A stretch of DNA of 64,000 nt from Pogonophryne albipinna. Its lineage: Eukaryota; Chordata; Actinopteri; Perciformes; Artedidraconidae. Location: contig CM053261.1 in the NCBI GenBank assembly GCA_028583405.1, positions 10,658,459 through 10,722,458 on the forward strand. Reading direction: 5' to 3'. A model generated the notes under the pieces. That model made no database searches. It was not told the origin of the DNA and saw nothing but the letters and a program-made list of their open reading frames with translations. Both the position numbers and the translations under genes were made by a program. Positions 52,459-64,000 of the stretch are shown here, one piece after another; the stretch's first letter is position 1; every line of letters starts with the position of its first letter.

Positions 52459-52525
52459 CACGGTTTGGACGTCACGGTTCGGACGTCACGGTTCGGACGT
52501 CACGGTTCGGACGTCACGGTTCGGC
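52459..52525. repeat. 14-bp tandem repeat near the hAT end
   Basis: cacggttcggacgt is repeated about 4.5 times. Copy 1 of the element has only one or two units. Confidence 0.9.
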
Positions 52526-53191
52526 ACATGCAGTCACACGACGAATACGCCTTTTTTTTACGAGTGGCAAAAAAGTCTGTCATTCAGGGCAGCATTACAC
52601 TATTTATAATCCAGGGGGCAGTATTGCGCGTAAAAGCTGTTTGCCAGCCGCCCTTAAACAACAAATGAAGAACAAGAAGAAACACAACAACAAAACGAAC
52701 AAATTACAAGAAGAAGAAAAGTTAGTATGGCGATTTCAGATAACACACAGGAGCTAGAACCCACCTGCTTCTTTTAAATCAGCTGTGTGGGAACATTTCG
52801 GGTTCCCTGTGGACTACAATAACGATGAAGTGTGCGAGTGGTGGATCGGACGAGGACGGTGTGTCGGCGTTGTTCGATAGCGGTGCGGTATGCTAATGGT
52901 AACACACGCCAAACATGCTAAATCATATCAGAAGACATCACCCATATTTGCCAATCACCGGAGCCCGGCAAAAGACAACAGCAGTTCAACAGCTGATCCC
53001 CGCTGTTTTTAATAAACCAATAGACATGAAAGCGGTGAGACCAAAATAAATAACGGAAGCTTTTGGCATATGTTTTTCAACGACTATGCGCTCTTGAAAC
53101 ACTTTCTTATTATTTATGATGTAATATTTTCAAGACATTCTTTTTAGTTTTACAGCTTGATGAAACCTTTTTGTTTGACATCAGCCATTAT

Positions 53192-54209
53192 TAGGGGTGT
53201 AACGGTACACGTACCGAAATTATTCGGTCCGGTACACGTGTGTACCGAAGTGTACCGAACAAATATAACGCTAAACGTAAAAAATTGAGAACGTGAACAA
53301 CCTTTTGGAAGTAATCTCAGGTGCTGCGTCACAGCATTCAGAGTAATTTGCTCACATCACAACGCGTCATAGAGCGACCAAGTCATTTCATTGGACGAGA
53401 TTTGAGGAACTGTCGAAATGGCGAACGCAGATAAAGTTGAGCTCGAAAATCCTCCAGCATCATTGAAGTCTCCGGTTTGGGAACATTTTGGTTTCGCAGT
53501 TACGTACAAGGATGACGGACAAAGACAGGTGGACCGAACCAAAGCTGTTTGTCGGCATTGTTCAACTAAAATTGGTTACGCGGCTGGCAATACATCAAAC
53601 TTGCACACTCATTTGAAAAGGCATCACCCGAACGTGAATATCACCGGTACCAAAAGAAAAAAGACTGAAGTGCAAACCCAACTCCCACTAGCATTTAAGC
53701 CTCCACCACTCGCAACAAGTTCAGACCGAGCCAAAGCTATTACAAACGCCAAATATCCTTATGTTGCCATGTTAGCAAAGCGCTACCTGGCTGTATCTAC
53801 TACCTCTGTCCCTAGCGAGGGTGTTCTCCACAGCAGGAGACATTGTTAGTGCCAGCAGATCTGCCCTTTCGGCAAGCAATGTGGACAAGTTCATTTTTCT
53901 TTAAAAAAACATGAAAATACAATGACAAGCAAGTCCTAATGTCTAACTGGCTGCTTAGGTACGAGTACAGTTCAGTTCAAATACAGATTATTTCAGTTCA
54001 TCGAAATGCTGCACCTTAATGTTTATTTTATTATATTTTGGATTTATTTGAGTGAATATTCATAGTTTAATAATAATTAAAAATATATATATGTATTTTA
54101 TGTTTTGTGATAATTGTTTCTGCTGTACCGAAAACGTACCGAACCGAACCGTGACCTAAAAACCGAGGTACGTACCGAACCGAAATGTTTGTGAACCGTT
54201 ACACCCCTA
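53192..54209 (+). mobile_element. nested ZBED-type hAT element, perfect 8-bp target duplication
   Basis: The ends TAGGGGTGTAACGGT and ccgttacacccctA are flanked by gccattat at 53184-53191 and 54210-54217. The empty site (one gccattat) is preserved in copy 1 near 20800. It encodes an internally deleted transposase. Confidence 0.95.
53418..53905 (+). pseudogene. hAT transposase: BED finger fused to C-terminal dimerisation region
   Basis: ATG at 53418. Residues 1-80 form a BED finger (VWEHFGF, AVCRHC, HTHLKRHH). After a short linker it jumps to the C-terminal hAT motif KYPYVAMLAKRYLAVSTTSV and PSEGV. A one-base frameshift there moves FSTAGDIVSASRSALSASNV and DKFIFL into the next frame, ending at about 53905. 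Several hundred residues, including the catalytic core, are deleted. The 143-residue ORF could still make a DNA-binding fragment. Confidence 0.88.
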
Positions 54210-54720
54210 GCCATTATAGATAATATGGCCATCTGAGTGTGTGTGGTACTGTTTGTGGTTTGTTTTTAACTGTTTAATACAGTTAATTATTCAAAATGTC
54301 AGAGTTCCTTATTTTTAAACTGAAACTTGCGCTAACTGTTCAAAAATAAATAACAACAAACATGGAATTATGCATTTGGGACTTTTTTTTGCTTTTTCTT
54401 GTTGTACCGAACCCGTACCGAACCGTGACCTCCAAACCGAGGTTCGAACCGAACCGTGACTTCTGTGAACCATTACACCCCTAATCACTACAGATATCAT
54501 TTTGATAACCAAATAAAGCTTGTATACTTTGAGATGACAATACGATAATACACTGTGGAAAAAAGTTATGATGGAAAGATCGAGGGAAGAGGGACAATAC
54601 TCTCCAACTAAAAGAAAACGTAAGCTGTTGCGTGGAGGAGGAAAGGAAGGAGAGCGATAAAAGAGCTGCGAGACAGATTTCTGCAGGTTATGGTTTAGCT
54701 TCCTCTCTCTCTCTCTGAGG

Positions 54721-55928
54721 ATGGAGAGCCTAGATGGAGATGAACTCTGCTACCCACAACTCAACTCCTCCTGCAAGAAACCAACACATCCGTACACTCA
54801 GGCCATGCTGATCTATGTCCTGCTTTCATCCATCTCTCTGATCACTATGGCTCTTAACCTGCTGGTCATCATCTCCATCTCACACTTCAGGCAACCTTTT
54901 ATGTTATAAATTGTACAAATAGTGACCATTAAGATGAAATTGTTTTTGATCTGGTGAATTGTAGTGAACATTTAGGAGTGAACATACTTAGAAATGACAG
55001 AAAAGTTCCTTTTTTCCTTTGCCTTCTTACATTTTTCAAGTCTTAATACAATTGTTGTTCCAGCTTTATAATTACAATATCTGTCTTTATGCTATTCTTC
55101 CTCTCCAGGCAGCTCCACACCCCCACCAACCTCCTCCTCCTCTCCCTGGCTGTCTCTGACCTGTTTGTGGGCCTCCTGCTGATGCCCGTTGAAATAATCT
55201 ACATCGAGGCCTGCTGGTTTCTCGGTGACATCGTGTGCACTCTGTATTACGTTATCGACTACATCATCACATCTGCTTCGGTAGCAAACATGGTGCTCAT
55301 ATCTGTTGACCGCTATATAGCCATTTGTGACCCGATGCATTACGGCACCAAAGTCACAAAGAGGAGAGCACAAATCCTGGTGTGTCTGTGTTGGATTGTC
55401 TCTGTTTTCTACAGACCTCTGCTTTTGTACGATCACCTAGAAAAGCCAGGTCGGTCTAACTCTTGTTTGGGAGAGTGCGTTGTTGTCATTAACTACATTG
55501 CAGGAGTTATTGACCTTGTTTTCTCCTTCATCATACCCATTACTGTCATCATAGTTCTGTATTCGAGGGTGTTTATAGTGGCTTTGTCTCAGGCTCGAGC
55601 CATGCGTTCCCATATTGCAGCTGTAACAGCGCAGCGTTCAGGGACAGTAACCGTGAAGAAAAAAGAGATGAAAGCAGCCAGGACTCTCGGTATTGTTATT
55701 GTTGTGTTTCTGTTCTGTTTCTGTCCGTATTATTTCCCCGCTCTGGCAGGCGAAGACACTTCCGTCGACGCTTCGTCTGCAGCTTTTGAGATCTGGTTGG
55801 CACATTTTAACTCGTGTTTGAACCCGGTCATCTATGCCTTTTTCTACCCCTGGTTCAGAAAATCCATTAAACTCATCCTGACACTTCAGATACTGAAGCC
55901 TGGTTCCTGCGAGGCTCAAATACTATAG
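54721..55928 (+). CDS. trace amine-associated receptor (TAAR), two exons, 329 residues
   Basis: Exons 54721-54890 and 55109-55928. Exon 2 is 820 nt, exactly as in the first TAAR, and the splice again falls in the Arg of HFRQLHTPTN. Features: sequon NSS in the N-terminus, Asp74 in TM2, Asp107 (3.32) seven residues after Cys100, DRY 124-126, Cys180, Asp192 (5.42), and the TM7 fingerprint NSCLNPVIYAFFYPWF. Intact frame. As a TAAR it should sense amines in olfactory neurons; the two acidic residues predict a diamine or polyamine ligand. The donor is GC (cag|gcaacc). It is separated from its paralogue by the ZP-type gene. The orthologue name is not assigned. Confidence 0.95.
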
Positions 55929-55929
55929 T

Positions 55930-57860
55930 GACACTCTGAGTTGTTTAAAAGTTGTTTTTTTATGAAAGGGAAATGTAATAGTTTGCAGCAGTCACAACGT
56001 ACTTATATTTATTCATTACAACGTAGGAAAACTCTGTTACAAGTAAAATACATGCATCATAATTCCAATTAAAACTCATTCTGCACAATCTTCCCTTTCA
56101 GAATATAATATATTTTAGTGTTAAATGATTGATGTTTGAATGTGATTATCAGTCTAATGTTGCACCTGATAAAGGAGGATCATTTGTTTGTAATGTACAT
56201 ACTGTACAGCTTGTGAATTGTATCAGCAAAGTTGTATCTTTAATGTGTACATCAAAGTGGATTTGTTTAATGTATTTGTACTAATTATCAGAAACTGACT
56301 ATTGAAGAGATACTGAAGCTGTCAGATAAATGTCGAGGATTAAAGAGGAATGAAAACATGTTCTTTAAACAGATATATTCTTTATGAAAAAGGAAATGTA
56401 ATATTTTTGAGCAGTGGATGGGTTTTCACATTTTTAATAGTTAATAGTGTAATGGGCAGGTTCTGGGTAATCTTATCGTACTTTACTCTTTTAACTTACT
56501 GTATTTATTATTGTATTTTAAAATGATTGCTTGTTATGCTCCTCTTTAAGTGCTTTATTGTTGTGCGTGCTTTAAGGACACTTGGATTGTAAAGAAGAGG
56601 AAGAGACGAGGAGAGGGTTATGAAATTCATCTTGTTGTAGGATGGCTGTATTTGCTTTTTGTTGGTTATTGTGTCAAGGATTTTGTAAATGATTTGTTGG
56701 AATACGCGCCATGTGATAATATCAGTAACCATGTTGGAAATAAGCATTCTCACTTTCCATGTTATCCTTGCATTGTTTTCTATATCCTTAAATAAAATCA
56801 TTCTTTGGGGTAATCTCAGTAACACCACACTGTTAGTAAGTCCTGCATTCATAATTGTACTTAAAGCACAAAATGTAAAACCACTAATTCTGCACAAGGG
56901 CCAATAACTTGATGAAGAGAAAACTACTTTCTCTTGAAGGTTATTTCAGGTGGTCAGAATAAAACATTATAATGTTTATATACAAGTTTAAGCTATTTTA
57001 GAAAAAGGAAATTATGTTCTTATTCAATGTTATTAAATTCAACTTTATTTCCATTGTGCAGCAGAGTTCAGGTACAGGTCAATTAAATGCATTAAGCATC
57101 CAACCAGAAGTACCTATACTAATATATTAAACAATTAACAGGAAGTTCAGTAAGTGATGCTATAGTTACAATGTACATATGTTATGAATGTAAATATTGT
57201 TAATATGTTTTTATAGAGGATGACAAGAGAAAATAAAGTGTGAAAATATAAGTTGAAGGTACACATCTGGTGATATAATACAGGGTTGGTGACTTTAGAG
57301 ACAAAAAAAGGAATAATATTTCCACTTTTATGATCTGGTGAAAAACACAGGAAACAAAAAAAATATATATATTTGACTGATTATAGGCTAAACAGCATAG
57401 CATTTAGATAATAGAGGTCCTTAATAGATTATGTTAAAGATATGGATTTAACTGAAGATCAAATTAACCTTAACTACTAATATACCTCAAAATGATGAAA
57501 TTCATGCAAACCATGCTCGTTACTGATCAAGCTCAATATAATATAGAATATTTTAATAAGAAAAAGTGAGTGATTACTTTCACTTAAGCAAAACATTCTT
57601 GACAAAGTTATTTCTTGACAATATTTGTATTTTCTCTTTCTTTATTCATATGGTATTTCTTGTGCTACAACATAGATGAATGAGTTTTTTCTAAACCAGA
57701 GGTAACTACACACTCCATAGCAGACATTATATATATTAGGATGTATGAGAAAGTCCATTAGATTAATAAAAGATGAACAAGACTTAACATTTCTCGTCAT
57801 ATCATAAGACTCTTAAATGTTGAAATTAAGTTGCGTGAGTAAATGCCCTCTTAAAACAAG
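55930..57860. other. intergenic downstream of TAAR, nothing recognised
   Basis: A/T-rich. aataaa occurs at 56792. The ORFs here (for example 56508-56897 on the - strand) show no family features. Confidence 0.45.
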
Positions 57861-57959
57861 AAAACAATTCTCTTTTAATGCTGGGAATGTATGAAACCGT
57901 GAAATTTCACCGACATCTGTTACGGTTCTTCAACAAAACTTTCACATGTGTTGCAATTG

Positions 57960-58255
57960 TATTATCTTTTCAATTTACACACGGCATCTATTGCACGTCT
58001 GTCCGTCCTGGGAGAGGGATTCCTCCTCTGTTGCTCTCCCTGAGGTTTCTCCCATTTTTCCCTTTAAACTGTGGGTTTTCTCTGGAAGTTTTTCCTTGTA
58101 CAATGTGAGGGTCTAAGGACAGAGGGTGTCATACTGTCATATTGTCATACTGATATTCTGTACAAACTGTGAAGTCCACTGAGACAAATGTAACATTTGT
58201 GATATTGGGCTATATAAATAAACATTGATTGATTGATTGATTGATTGACATGTAA
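57960..58255 (+). mobile_element. 3' part of a fish LINE or SINE with (TTGA)n tail
   Basis: A stretch with gggagagggattcctcctct, gggttttctctggaagtttt and tgggctatataaataaacat, then four to five ttga units. This is a very common fish 3' tail; the parent element is not assigned here. Confidence 0.55.
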
Positions 58256-58309
58256 GAGGTTTATCTCTCATTCAGAACAATGAAAATGCTCTCCTCTCAC
58301 TGATTACTG

Positions 58310-59215
58310 CACATCACCATGGAAACCTTTGATCTCTGGACACGTAGTTAGCTCAAATATAAACACCTGTGTCATGGAACACGATGATGTCATAACTCCA
58401 ACTGACATGCTCAGAGCAGCAGATTTCAGATAATGGTTAACACAGCTCTACATCAAATCTGATGTTAAGTAATGCGGTGTTACTATGGCAATGTATCCCT
58501 CGTCATAAAACAGCAGCAGACTTCAGATAATGGTTAATGGTCCTGCCCTCAACAGCTCTACGTCAATTATGGGGTGTCATCATATGTAACCATGGAAACG
58601 CATCTCTCACAATAAAACACGATGCCGCTGTAACTCCAATGGACACGGTCCGATCGTCCCCCAAACTTCGCTTGTATATCACCTCTCCATGTCTCAACAG
58701 CTCTACGCCAAATCTGAGATCTCACCACAGGCTTTTTCCATGGAAACGCATCCATCGCCATTAAACACGACATTGTAACTGATATGAAAATGGCCAAAAC
58801 ACCACCAGACTTCAGATGACATTTAAAGCTCCAGCCATCAACATGTCTATGTGCCATTAGTGAGTTTTCCTCAAAAGTCGTTGCCATGGCAACGCATCCC
58901 TTGCAATAAAACACGATACTGGTATAACTCCTATGAAAATTGTCAAAAAGTTCTAAAACTTCACATGTGTGCTAACAGTCCAGCCGTGACAACATCTACG
59001 GGACAGTTTTGAGATTTCTTCAAATGCCGTTGCCATGGCAACACAATGCTCGCCATAAAACACGGTTTTCTCATAACTTCAGTGAAAATGCTCCAAACAG
59101 CCCAAAACTTCACAGGTTTGGTAACGATGCAGCCATCAACCCATCTAAGCGTATTATGGGGTGTCATCAAATACCGTTGCCATGGCGACAGATCATTCGC
59201 CATCAAGTTAGTTAG
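58310..59215. repeat. tandem array of about 147-bp units with X-box-like palindromes
   Basis: CCATGG-type cores occur at 58317, 58483 (ctatgg), 58590, 58738, 58884, 59033 and 59180. The last four intervals are 148, 146, 149 and 147 bp. Shared unit blocks are gcatc...cataaaacacg, ataactcc, ttcaga/cttcaca and catctacg. The best cores read gttgccatggcaac (58880-58893 and 59029-59042). Earlier units are more diverged and one is short. Confidence 0.85.
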
Positions 59216-59434
59216 ATAGTTTGCAGTTCAAATATTCTGCTGCTTTTCCAAGCTTTTTTACTTTATTTTCTTCTCTCATCACACATTCAAGCCCCCAGTG
59301 TGCCCCCATGTATCATTTTAATCTAAATTCTTCACTTTCTTCTTAAACATTACATTTCAGCATAGCAATTCAGTGTCAGCTTTTCAGCATTAAGCATTCC
59401 CACTAGCAATTTCTTCAGGAATTGCATTCTCTAG

Positions 59435-59673
59435 TATATCCTCATCCTCCTCGACCTCACCGCAGCATTCGACAAAATCAACCACGCCATCCTGCTGTCC
59501 CTCCTTGAATCATCACTCAACATCACCGACACTGCACTCTCCTGGCTGAAATCCTACCTCACCGACAGAAATCAGTTTATCAACATCAACAACTGCACCT
59601 CCTCCGCTGCTCCTCTGTCCCAAGGCGTCCCCCAGGATTCGGTGCTTGGCCCCCTCCTCTTCATCCTCTACAT
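59435..59673 (+). pseudogene. CR1/L2-type LINE reverse transcriptase fragment
   Basis: The + frame reads LDLTAAFDKINHAILLSLLE, TDTALSWLKSYLTDR and [19 protein letters not shown], the RT blocks around the first catalytic Asp. It is cut off exactly where the hAT copy begins. Confidence 0.85.
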
Positions 59674-60808
59674 CAGTGACCACCAACTGGCGGCCCGCGG
59701 GCCACATCCGGCCCGCCAGACATTCTCATCCGGCCCGCACGACGGGGGTGACTGTGGCGTTGGCGGAGTGGTTACTGCGTTCGCCCCCCACCCATTTTTT
59801 GTTTACAACGTCTCGTGAGTAAGGTGCAGTACCGGAGTCCAACAGAGAGGCAGCAGCTGCGGGACAGTAGACTGCGTACTGCGAAACCTTCCTTGAAGAA
59901 GAAGAAGTGATCCTTCGTTGTGAAGAGTCTTCTTTGTGCGCTCCGCACCACAGCAGCAGCCCCGCTGCGACAGAGTCCAACAGAGAGGCAGGAGCTGCGG
60001 GACAGTAGCCTAGAAGCAGGGTTGGGTTGTAACGGAATATATGTAACGGCGTTACGTAATCAGAATACAAAAATCAAGTAGGCTAACTGTATTCAGCTGG
60101 CGTTACATTTGAAAAACGAGTAATCTGATTACAGTTACTTTCGTAAACCTGAAGTGAATACATTTTGGAATACTTATTGGAATTATTGGTGGAAAAGTTT
60201 CCTCACAAAATGTAATATTCATTACCGGCAGAACTGTGTGCACACTGCACAGTGCTGCAGCATGTCTGTGAGGGAGAGAGAGATGCAGCGTGTCTGTGAG
60301 GCCCCGCCCCCGCACGCAGATGAGAGAGAGAGATCTCTTTTAAAATATATTGAAAGTTAGAAACGGAGATGGTTAGATAAAATGTGCAAGATAACGTTGA
60401 TGTAGCATTTCTTTATTGTCGAAATGATGACATTTATAACGGGATCAAATCACAGTGAATGGCCTGCTGTTGCTGAATGCATGGGGCAAGTGACTGGAAC
60501 AAGTTTTAAAAGTTATTACATCGTTTCAGATAATAATAATAATAATAAATAATAATGATAATTCATTCTATTTAGGGGCGCCTTTCAAAGCACCCAAGGA
60601 CACCTTACAATTCATAACATATTCTAAGGAAAGGTTTACAGTAGGAGAATGCAGTCCGGGTGATGTTTTTTATGTGGGGTGCAGATGAGAGGGAGCTGTC
60701 CAGAATGACACCAAGATGTTGTGTTTGAGTTCTTGATACGCCATTAAAACAGTAAAACAAGTGTCTCCTGCTCACCAAAACATACCCATCTGTTATGGAA
60801 AAAGAAAG
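59674..60808. mobile_element. truncated inverted copy of the nested hAT pair from 14.1-15.5 kb
   Basis: It begins with the intact terminus CAGTGACCACCAACT. It repeats, in reverse complement, the outer hAT end, the inner hAT end and the LINE tail, up to ggaaaaagaaag at 60808. That corresponds to about 14387 in the other copy. The missing side includes the other ends of both elements, so there is no target duplication. Only scattered single-base and repeat-number differences were seen. Confidence 0.92.
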
Positions 60809-63800
60809 TAAGTAGTTAATCATGTTTGAGAAACATTTGCTGAAAACGGCAGTGCCTATCCATGATAGAAAATGTGTTGCCTTTTTTTTTATTATCTTAT
60901 ATATTTGTGACCAATTTTTTGATGTACGGCTTAAATGTGTAAAAATATCAGAAGCTACTGAAACATGGACAATTTTATTTGACTCAAGTTGTCTCAAGGG
61001 TCGAAAAAATCAAAAAGGCACGAGCTGCATGAGACGGGGCACGAGGGGAAAACTGTCCTGGGGTTTGGCCTGGTAATTAGTAAGGTCTAAGGTAAATGCA
61101 TTTAAAATCCATAACAAGGTTAACCTTTCACCCCATCCAGAGAATTGGATTAATTAATGTTGCCTTTATGTTTGAAAATAATCTGAAACATTTTTGTTCT
61201 AATTGTCTCTTCCACATCAGCATGTATATAATATAAAAATTAAACTTCAAGAGAATCTTGTTTGAGACAGCTAAAGAAATATTTATTCTCGATATTAAAA
61301 CTGTGAGCATGGGCATCTTTTTGAAAACACTTCCTTGTTGTTGGGGTTAGGGAAAATCCAACATCTGGGATTGGAAAGTCAAGTTGAAGAAAAGCATTGC
61401 TCATATGTTGTCAGGCAATCAAACCTGAACAAAAACAACTAACTTGTTGTAAAACTACAAAAAAAGAGGCCCTTAATTAATCATCCTACTTCCTCACTGT
61501 TCTCCAGACCTATTTTCTGTGACAACAATCTCAAACTCTAAACTGGAGGGGAACAGCCCCCCCCCCCCCCCCCCCCCCGGTGACCCGAGCTCCCAGGGGT
61601 TGTTGGTGTTAAGTAAACTTTGTCAGCCGAGCAACGATCTCCAGCAGAGAGCTGTCTCTGTGCTCATCGGGAGACCTTCTCCATGACCCCCACCTCTCTG
61701 CCTTGGCATTCCTCTGCCACACCACCTCCCTGACCCACCTTGTCTCCCTCTCCCCCTCCCTCCCCCGTCACCCCCGCCATCCGTCCGTCGCCTCGGGTCC
61801 TGCTCTCTGTCCCAGCAGCCTGTGCGGCCGGCTGGTGTCTCCTCCATTGGAGACAGCCTATCAGGGGCCTCACGTCATCTGTCTCTAAGACCTGACTGAC
61901 ATGCCGACCTCAGAGATTACCAGCTACTATCAGAAAAAGAGAAGGGGGGGAGGGGGGTTGTGTGTGCTCCTTAAGTGGATGCTCCTTTCTCTCACCATAA
62001 CACTGTTTGGGAACAGGAACCTGCTTTAGGCCTCTGAAACTCTGATGTGGCATTTTATCTGTCTGGGAGCTCCTCTGTTGATTTGCTACAAGGTCTACGG
62101 GGAGAGCGTGCCAGACAGCGACAGATATCACCTATCATGGCCAGTGTAGACGCAGAGAGGAGAACAACTTCCAGCTTGTTGGGCTTTGCTGTAAACATGT
62201 AGTGAGTTTCTGCTCTCCATGTAATAGCAGCACGGAAAATGTGGCCGTCAGCTATCAAGGTCCAGATGCTGCGTTCCCAGGCTGCACGCTGAACCCTTTA
62301 ACCCGAATATTAGCAGGGTGGGTTTTATTCTGTGTGAAACTATAGGTTGAAATATAATAAAAATCAATATTAGTTTCTTTTTTAGTCAGACACAAAGCCA
62401 AAAAGAAGTTAATCATTAAAAATGAAACTGAAACAGCATACCAGCACCTCTGAATCTCGCTTAGAAAACACATTATATCTGTTTTTTTAATGTACAAGTA
62501 ACTATTTGTGTTACAGGGCCTTATTGTCCGGAGTGATTTCCACACTTTACTCCTATGCTAACTAACTGGCTATAGCTTCATACAAATATCAAAGGTATTG
62601 ATATCCCTGTCTTACTCTAAGCAAGAAAGTGAATAAGTGTATTTCCCAAAAGGTCAAACTACTCTCTCTACTTTTGTTTTCCAGACCATTATCCAGGTAC
62701 AACCTTCAAACTGTAAAAACATGACTTGATAACATCTCGCTTGCCACAGGAGGCCTGTTATATAATCTAGTTTATCCTTTTCTACATTGCTGCTATATCA
62801 CAAGCTTCTGGGCTTCAGTAACACAAAAAAAAGCTTCCTTTCTGCCAGGTGTTGTGAAGCTGGGTAACTCTCAAGCTCTCGTCATTGCTCTCTGTCTAGA
62901 ACATGGAGCCCTGGGATATTTGTGTATCATGTATTGATTTGGAGGTACAACCCTTGGCTGTAAAACAAAGATAAAGAAGTTAGCCATTAACTATTTTCTT
63001 TCCAGGGGTCACTCTGAGCTCGTTTCACATCGCTGGAACCCACCTGGAAAAAAGAAAAGAAAAAAGACACCAAAAGGCCTGGCTGTGTGATGGACTCTGG
63101 AATATTGATTTTTCTCTCGCAACAAAAAAAAGGCTTTGCAGTCAGTATTTCCCTCTGCGCTCAGATAGGGCTGCTACATTCCTGTTTTCTCCCTCCAAGG
63201 TTACTGCCTGCTCAGCGGAGGCGAGCACCTGTCAGATGTACGCTTGTTTTGTTGTACAACGTGTCTTTGTAGCATTAGCTGTCTCCATAGGACCCCCCTT
63301 ATTTTTCAGAAATAAATTGTAGGAAACACAAAAAAGATTGCTCAGGGGGATTCAGTTAACTCTGGCTTGGGGAATTTCCTTGTTGTCTCTCTTGGAGTTC
63401 ACAAGGCTTAAACACAGTTGAACTCTCTTCTCACATGTGGCTTAAATAGTGATCCCAAAGCTAACCTTAGTTAGAAATCCTCACCTGGATTTCTAACAGC
63501 AGTGTCGTCAACACAGCCTTGTTTGCTTGGTTAAGAGTTAAATGTGATGAGGTTTGCACTTGTTGATTAAGTATGTCTACCCCATTGTTCTACACAGCTG
63601 CAAACGCGTGAAATTAAGCACATCTAAAGAGAGCTCTATTGCTACATTATTTGAATAATTTACTTGTTGATCTGGTGTAAGGTTTTAAAGAAATACATCT
63701 TAATTATGAACATACTAATAGTTATTTACAAGGTATGCTTTTAGTGATCTATTTAATCTCGACTTATTTATGCGCTTTAAACCATTTTACGTGACTGGAA

Positions 63801-64000
63801 ATGACTGCTGTGTTAGTGTTTGTAATCTAATTCCCCATAAAATTAATAGGTTTCAGCATTTTTAAGCCCGTCAGGAAATCTTTTCAATCTCAGCATCAAA
63901 AGCACTTGACAGTTTACTGCCCAGGCAAAGGTTGCACCTCCACCGTTTTATATAATTATTAAGTAAGCAATTATGATAACCCACTGTTTTAAAGATAATA
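60809..64000. other. intergenic, nothing recognised
   Basis: No exon, RNA gene or transposon end could be supported. A run of about 22 C lies at 61557-61578. The 61.6-62.3 kb part is less A/T-rich with ORFs on both strands, but none has domain or splice support. Confidence 0.45.

Larger units (their letters stand above)
52420..54483 (+). mobile_element. BED-type hAT element, copy 2, interrupted by another hAT
   Basis: It is homologous over its length to 20524-21518, in opposite orientation, including the BED remnant (VWEHFGFPVDYN at about 52780). The right end cattacacccct is normal. The left end is altered (aggggtaccggtatgg) and no target duplication survives. Without the nested element it is about 1.05 kb, as copy 1. 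Confidence 0.88.

Noticed and set aside
58567..59206. - strand ORFs of 81-115 residues across the tandem array
   Set aside because: They follow the about 147-bp (49-codon) repeat and have no domain.
59726..60070. 114-residue ORF present in both hAT copies (also 15117-15461)
   Set aside because: It lies across hAT terminal sequence and the junction of two nested elements; conservation reflects recent copying, not coding constraint.

Overview
The window is nuclear DNA of a teleost fish, most likely a percomorph. It has vertebrate split genes with GT-AG introns, fish-type chemosensory receptors, long CA/TG microsatellites, and a dense load of fish-typical transposons (Tc1/mariner, hAT, CACTA-like, TTAA-type Kolobok-like, L2/CR1-type LINEs). 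No prokaryotic, organellar, rRNA or tRNA gene was recognised.

Four host genes are supported, all on the + strand. (1) The 3' part of ruvbl1 (Pontin AAA+ ATPase), eight exons from base 15 to the stop at 3387. (2) A two-exon trace amine-associated receptor (TAAR) at 25475-26746. (3) A 17-exon gene at 36635-48276 for a predicted 808-residue secreted protein with a VWD-C8-EGF-like-ZP architecture and a furin-type site but no membrane anchor. All exon phases close. (4) A second two-exon TAAR at 54721-55928. The ZP-type gene sits between the two TAARs, which share gene structure and key binding residues, so they look like dispersed tandem duplicates.

Almost everything else is transposon-derived and often nested. 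5.2-6.2 kb holds a deleted Tc1 element. 6.6-10.6 kb holds a nearly complete but frameshifted APE-type LINE on the - strand, with CA/TG microsatellite on both sides. 11.86-19.83 kb looks like one CACTA-like element containing two nested hAT elements with perfect 8-bp target duplications, a LINE tail, a 22-bp minisatellite and an L2 LINE. It is followed 16 bp later by a solo LTR with a 5-bp duplication. 20.5-25.1 kb holds BED-type hAT copies, an L2 split by a hAT, and a TTAA element. 31.66-36.09 kb is a second CACTA-like element with nested TTAA MITEs, remnants of a coding region, and what may be the promoter of the ZP-type gene. The introns of that gene carry a fold-back Tc1 element with telomere-like repeats, a THAP-encoding Kolobok-like element and two hAT MITEs. 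52.4-54.5 kb is a hAT-in-hAT nest. 58.3-59.2 kb is a tandem array of about 147-bp units with X-box-like palindromes. 59.7-60.8 kb is an inverted, near-identical but truncated copy of the nested hAT at 14-15.5 kb. The last 3 kb shows no gene I can support.

No wholly new system is proven. The strongest leads are the predicted diamine-type TAAR pair with conserved GC-AG introns, the anchorless ZP-type gene with a possible transposon-borne promoter, the microsatellite-flanked LINE, and the X-box repeat array.
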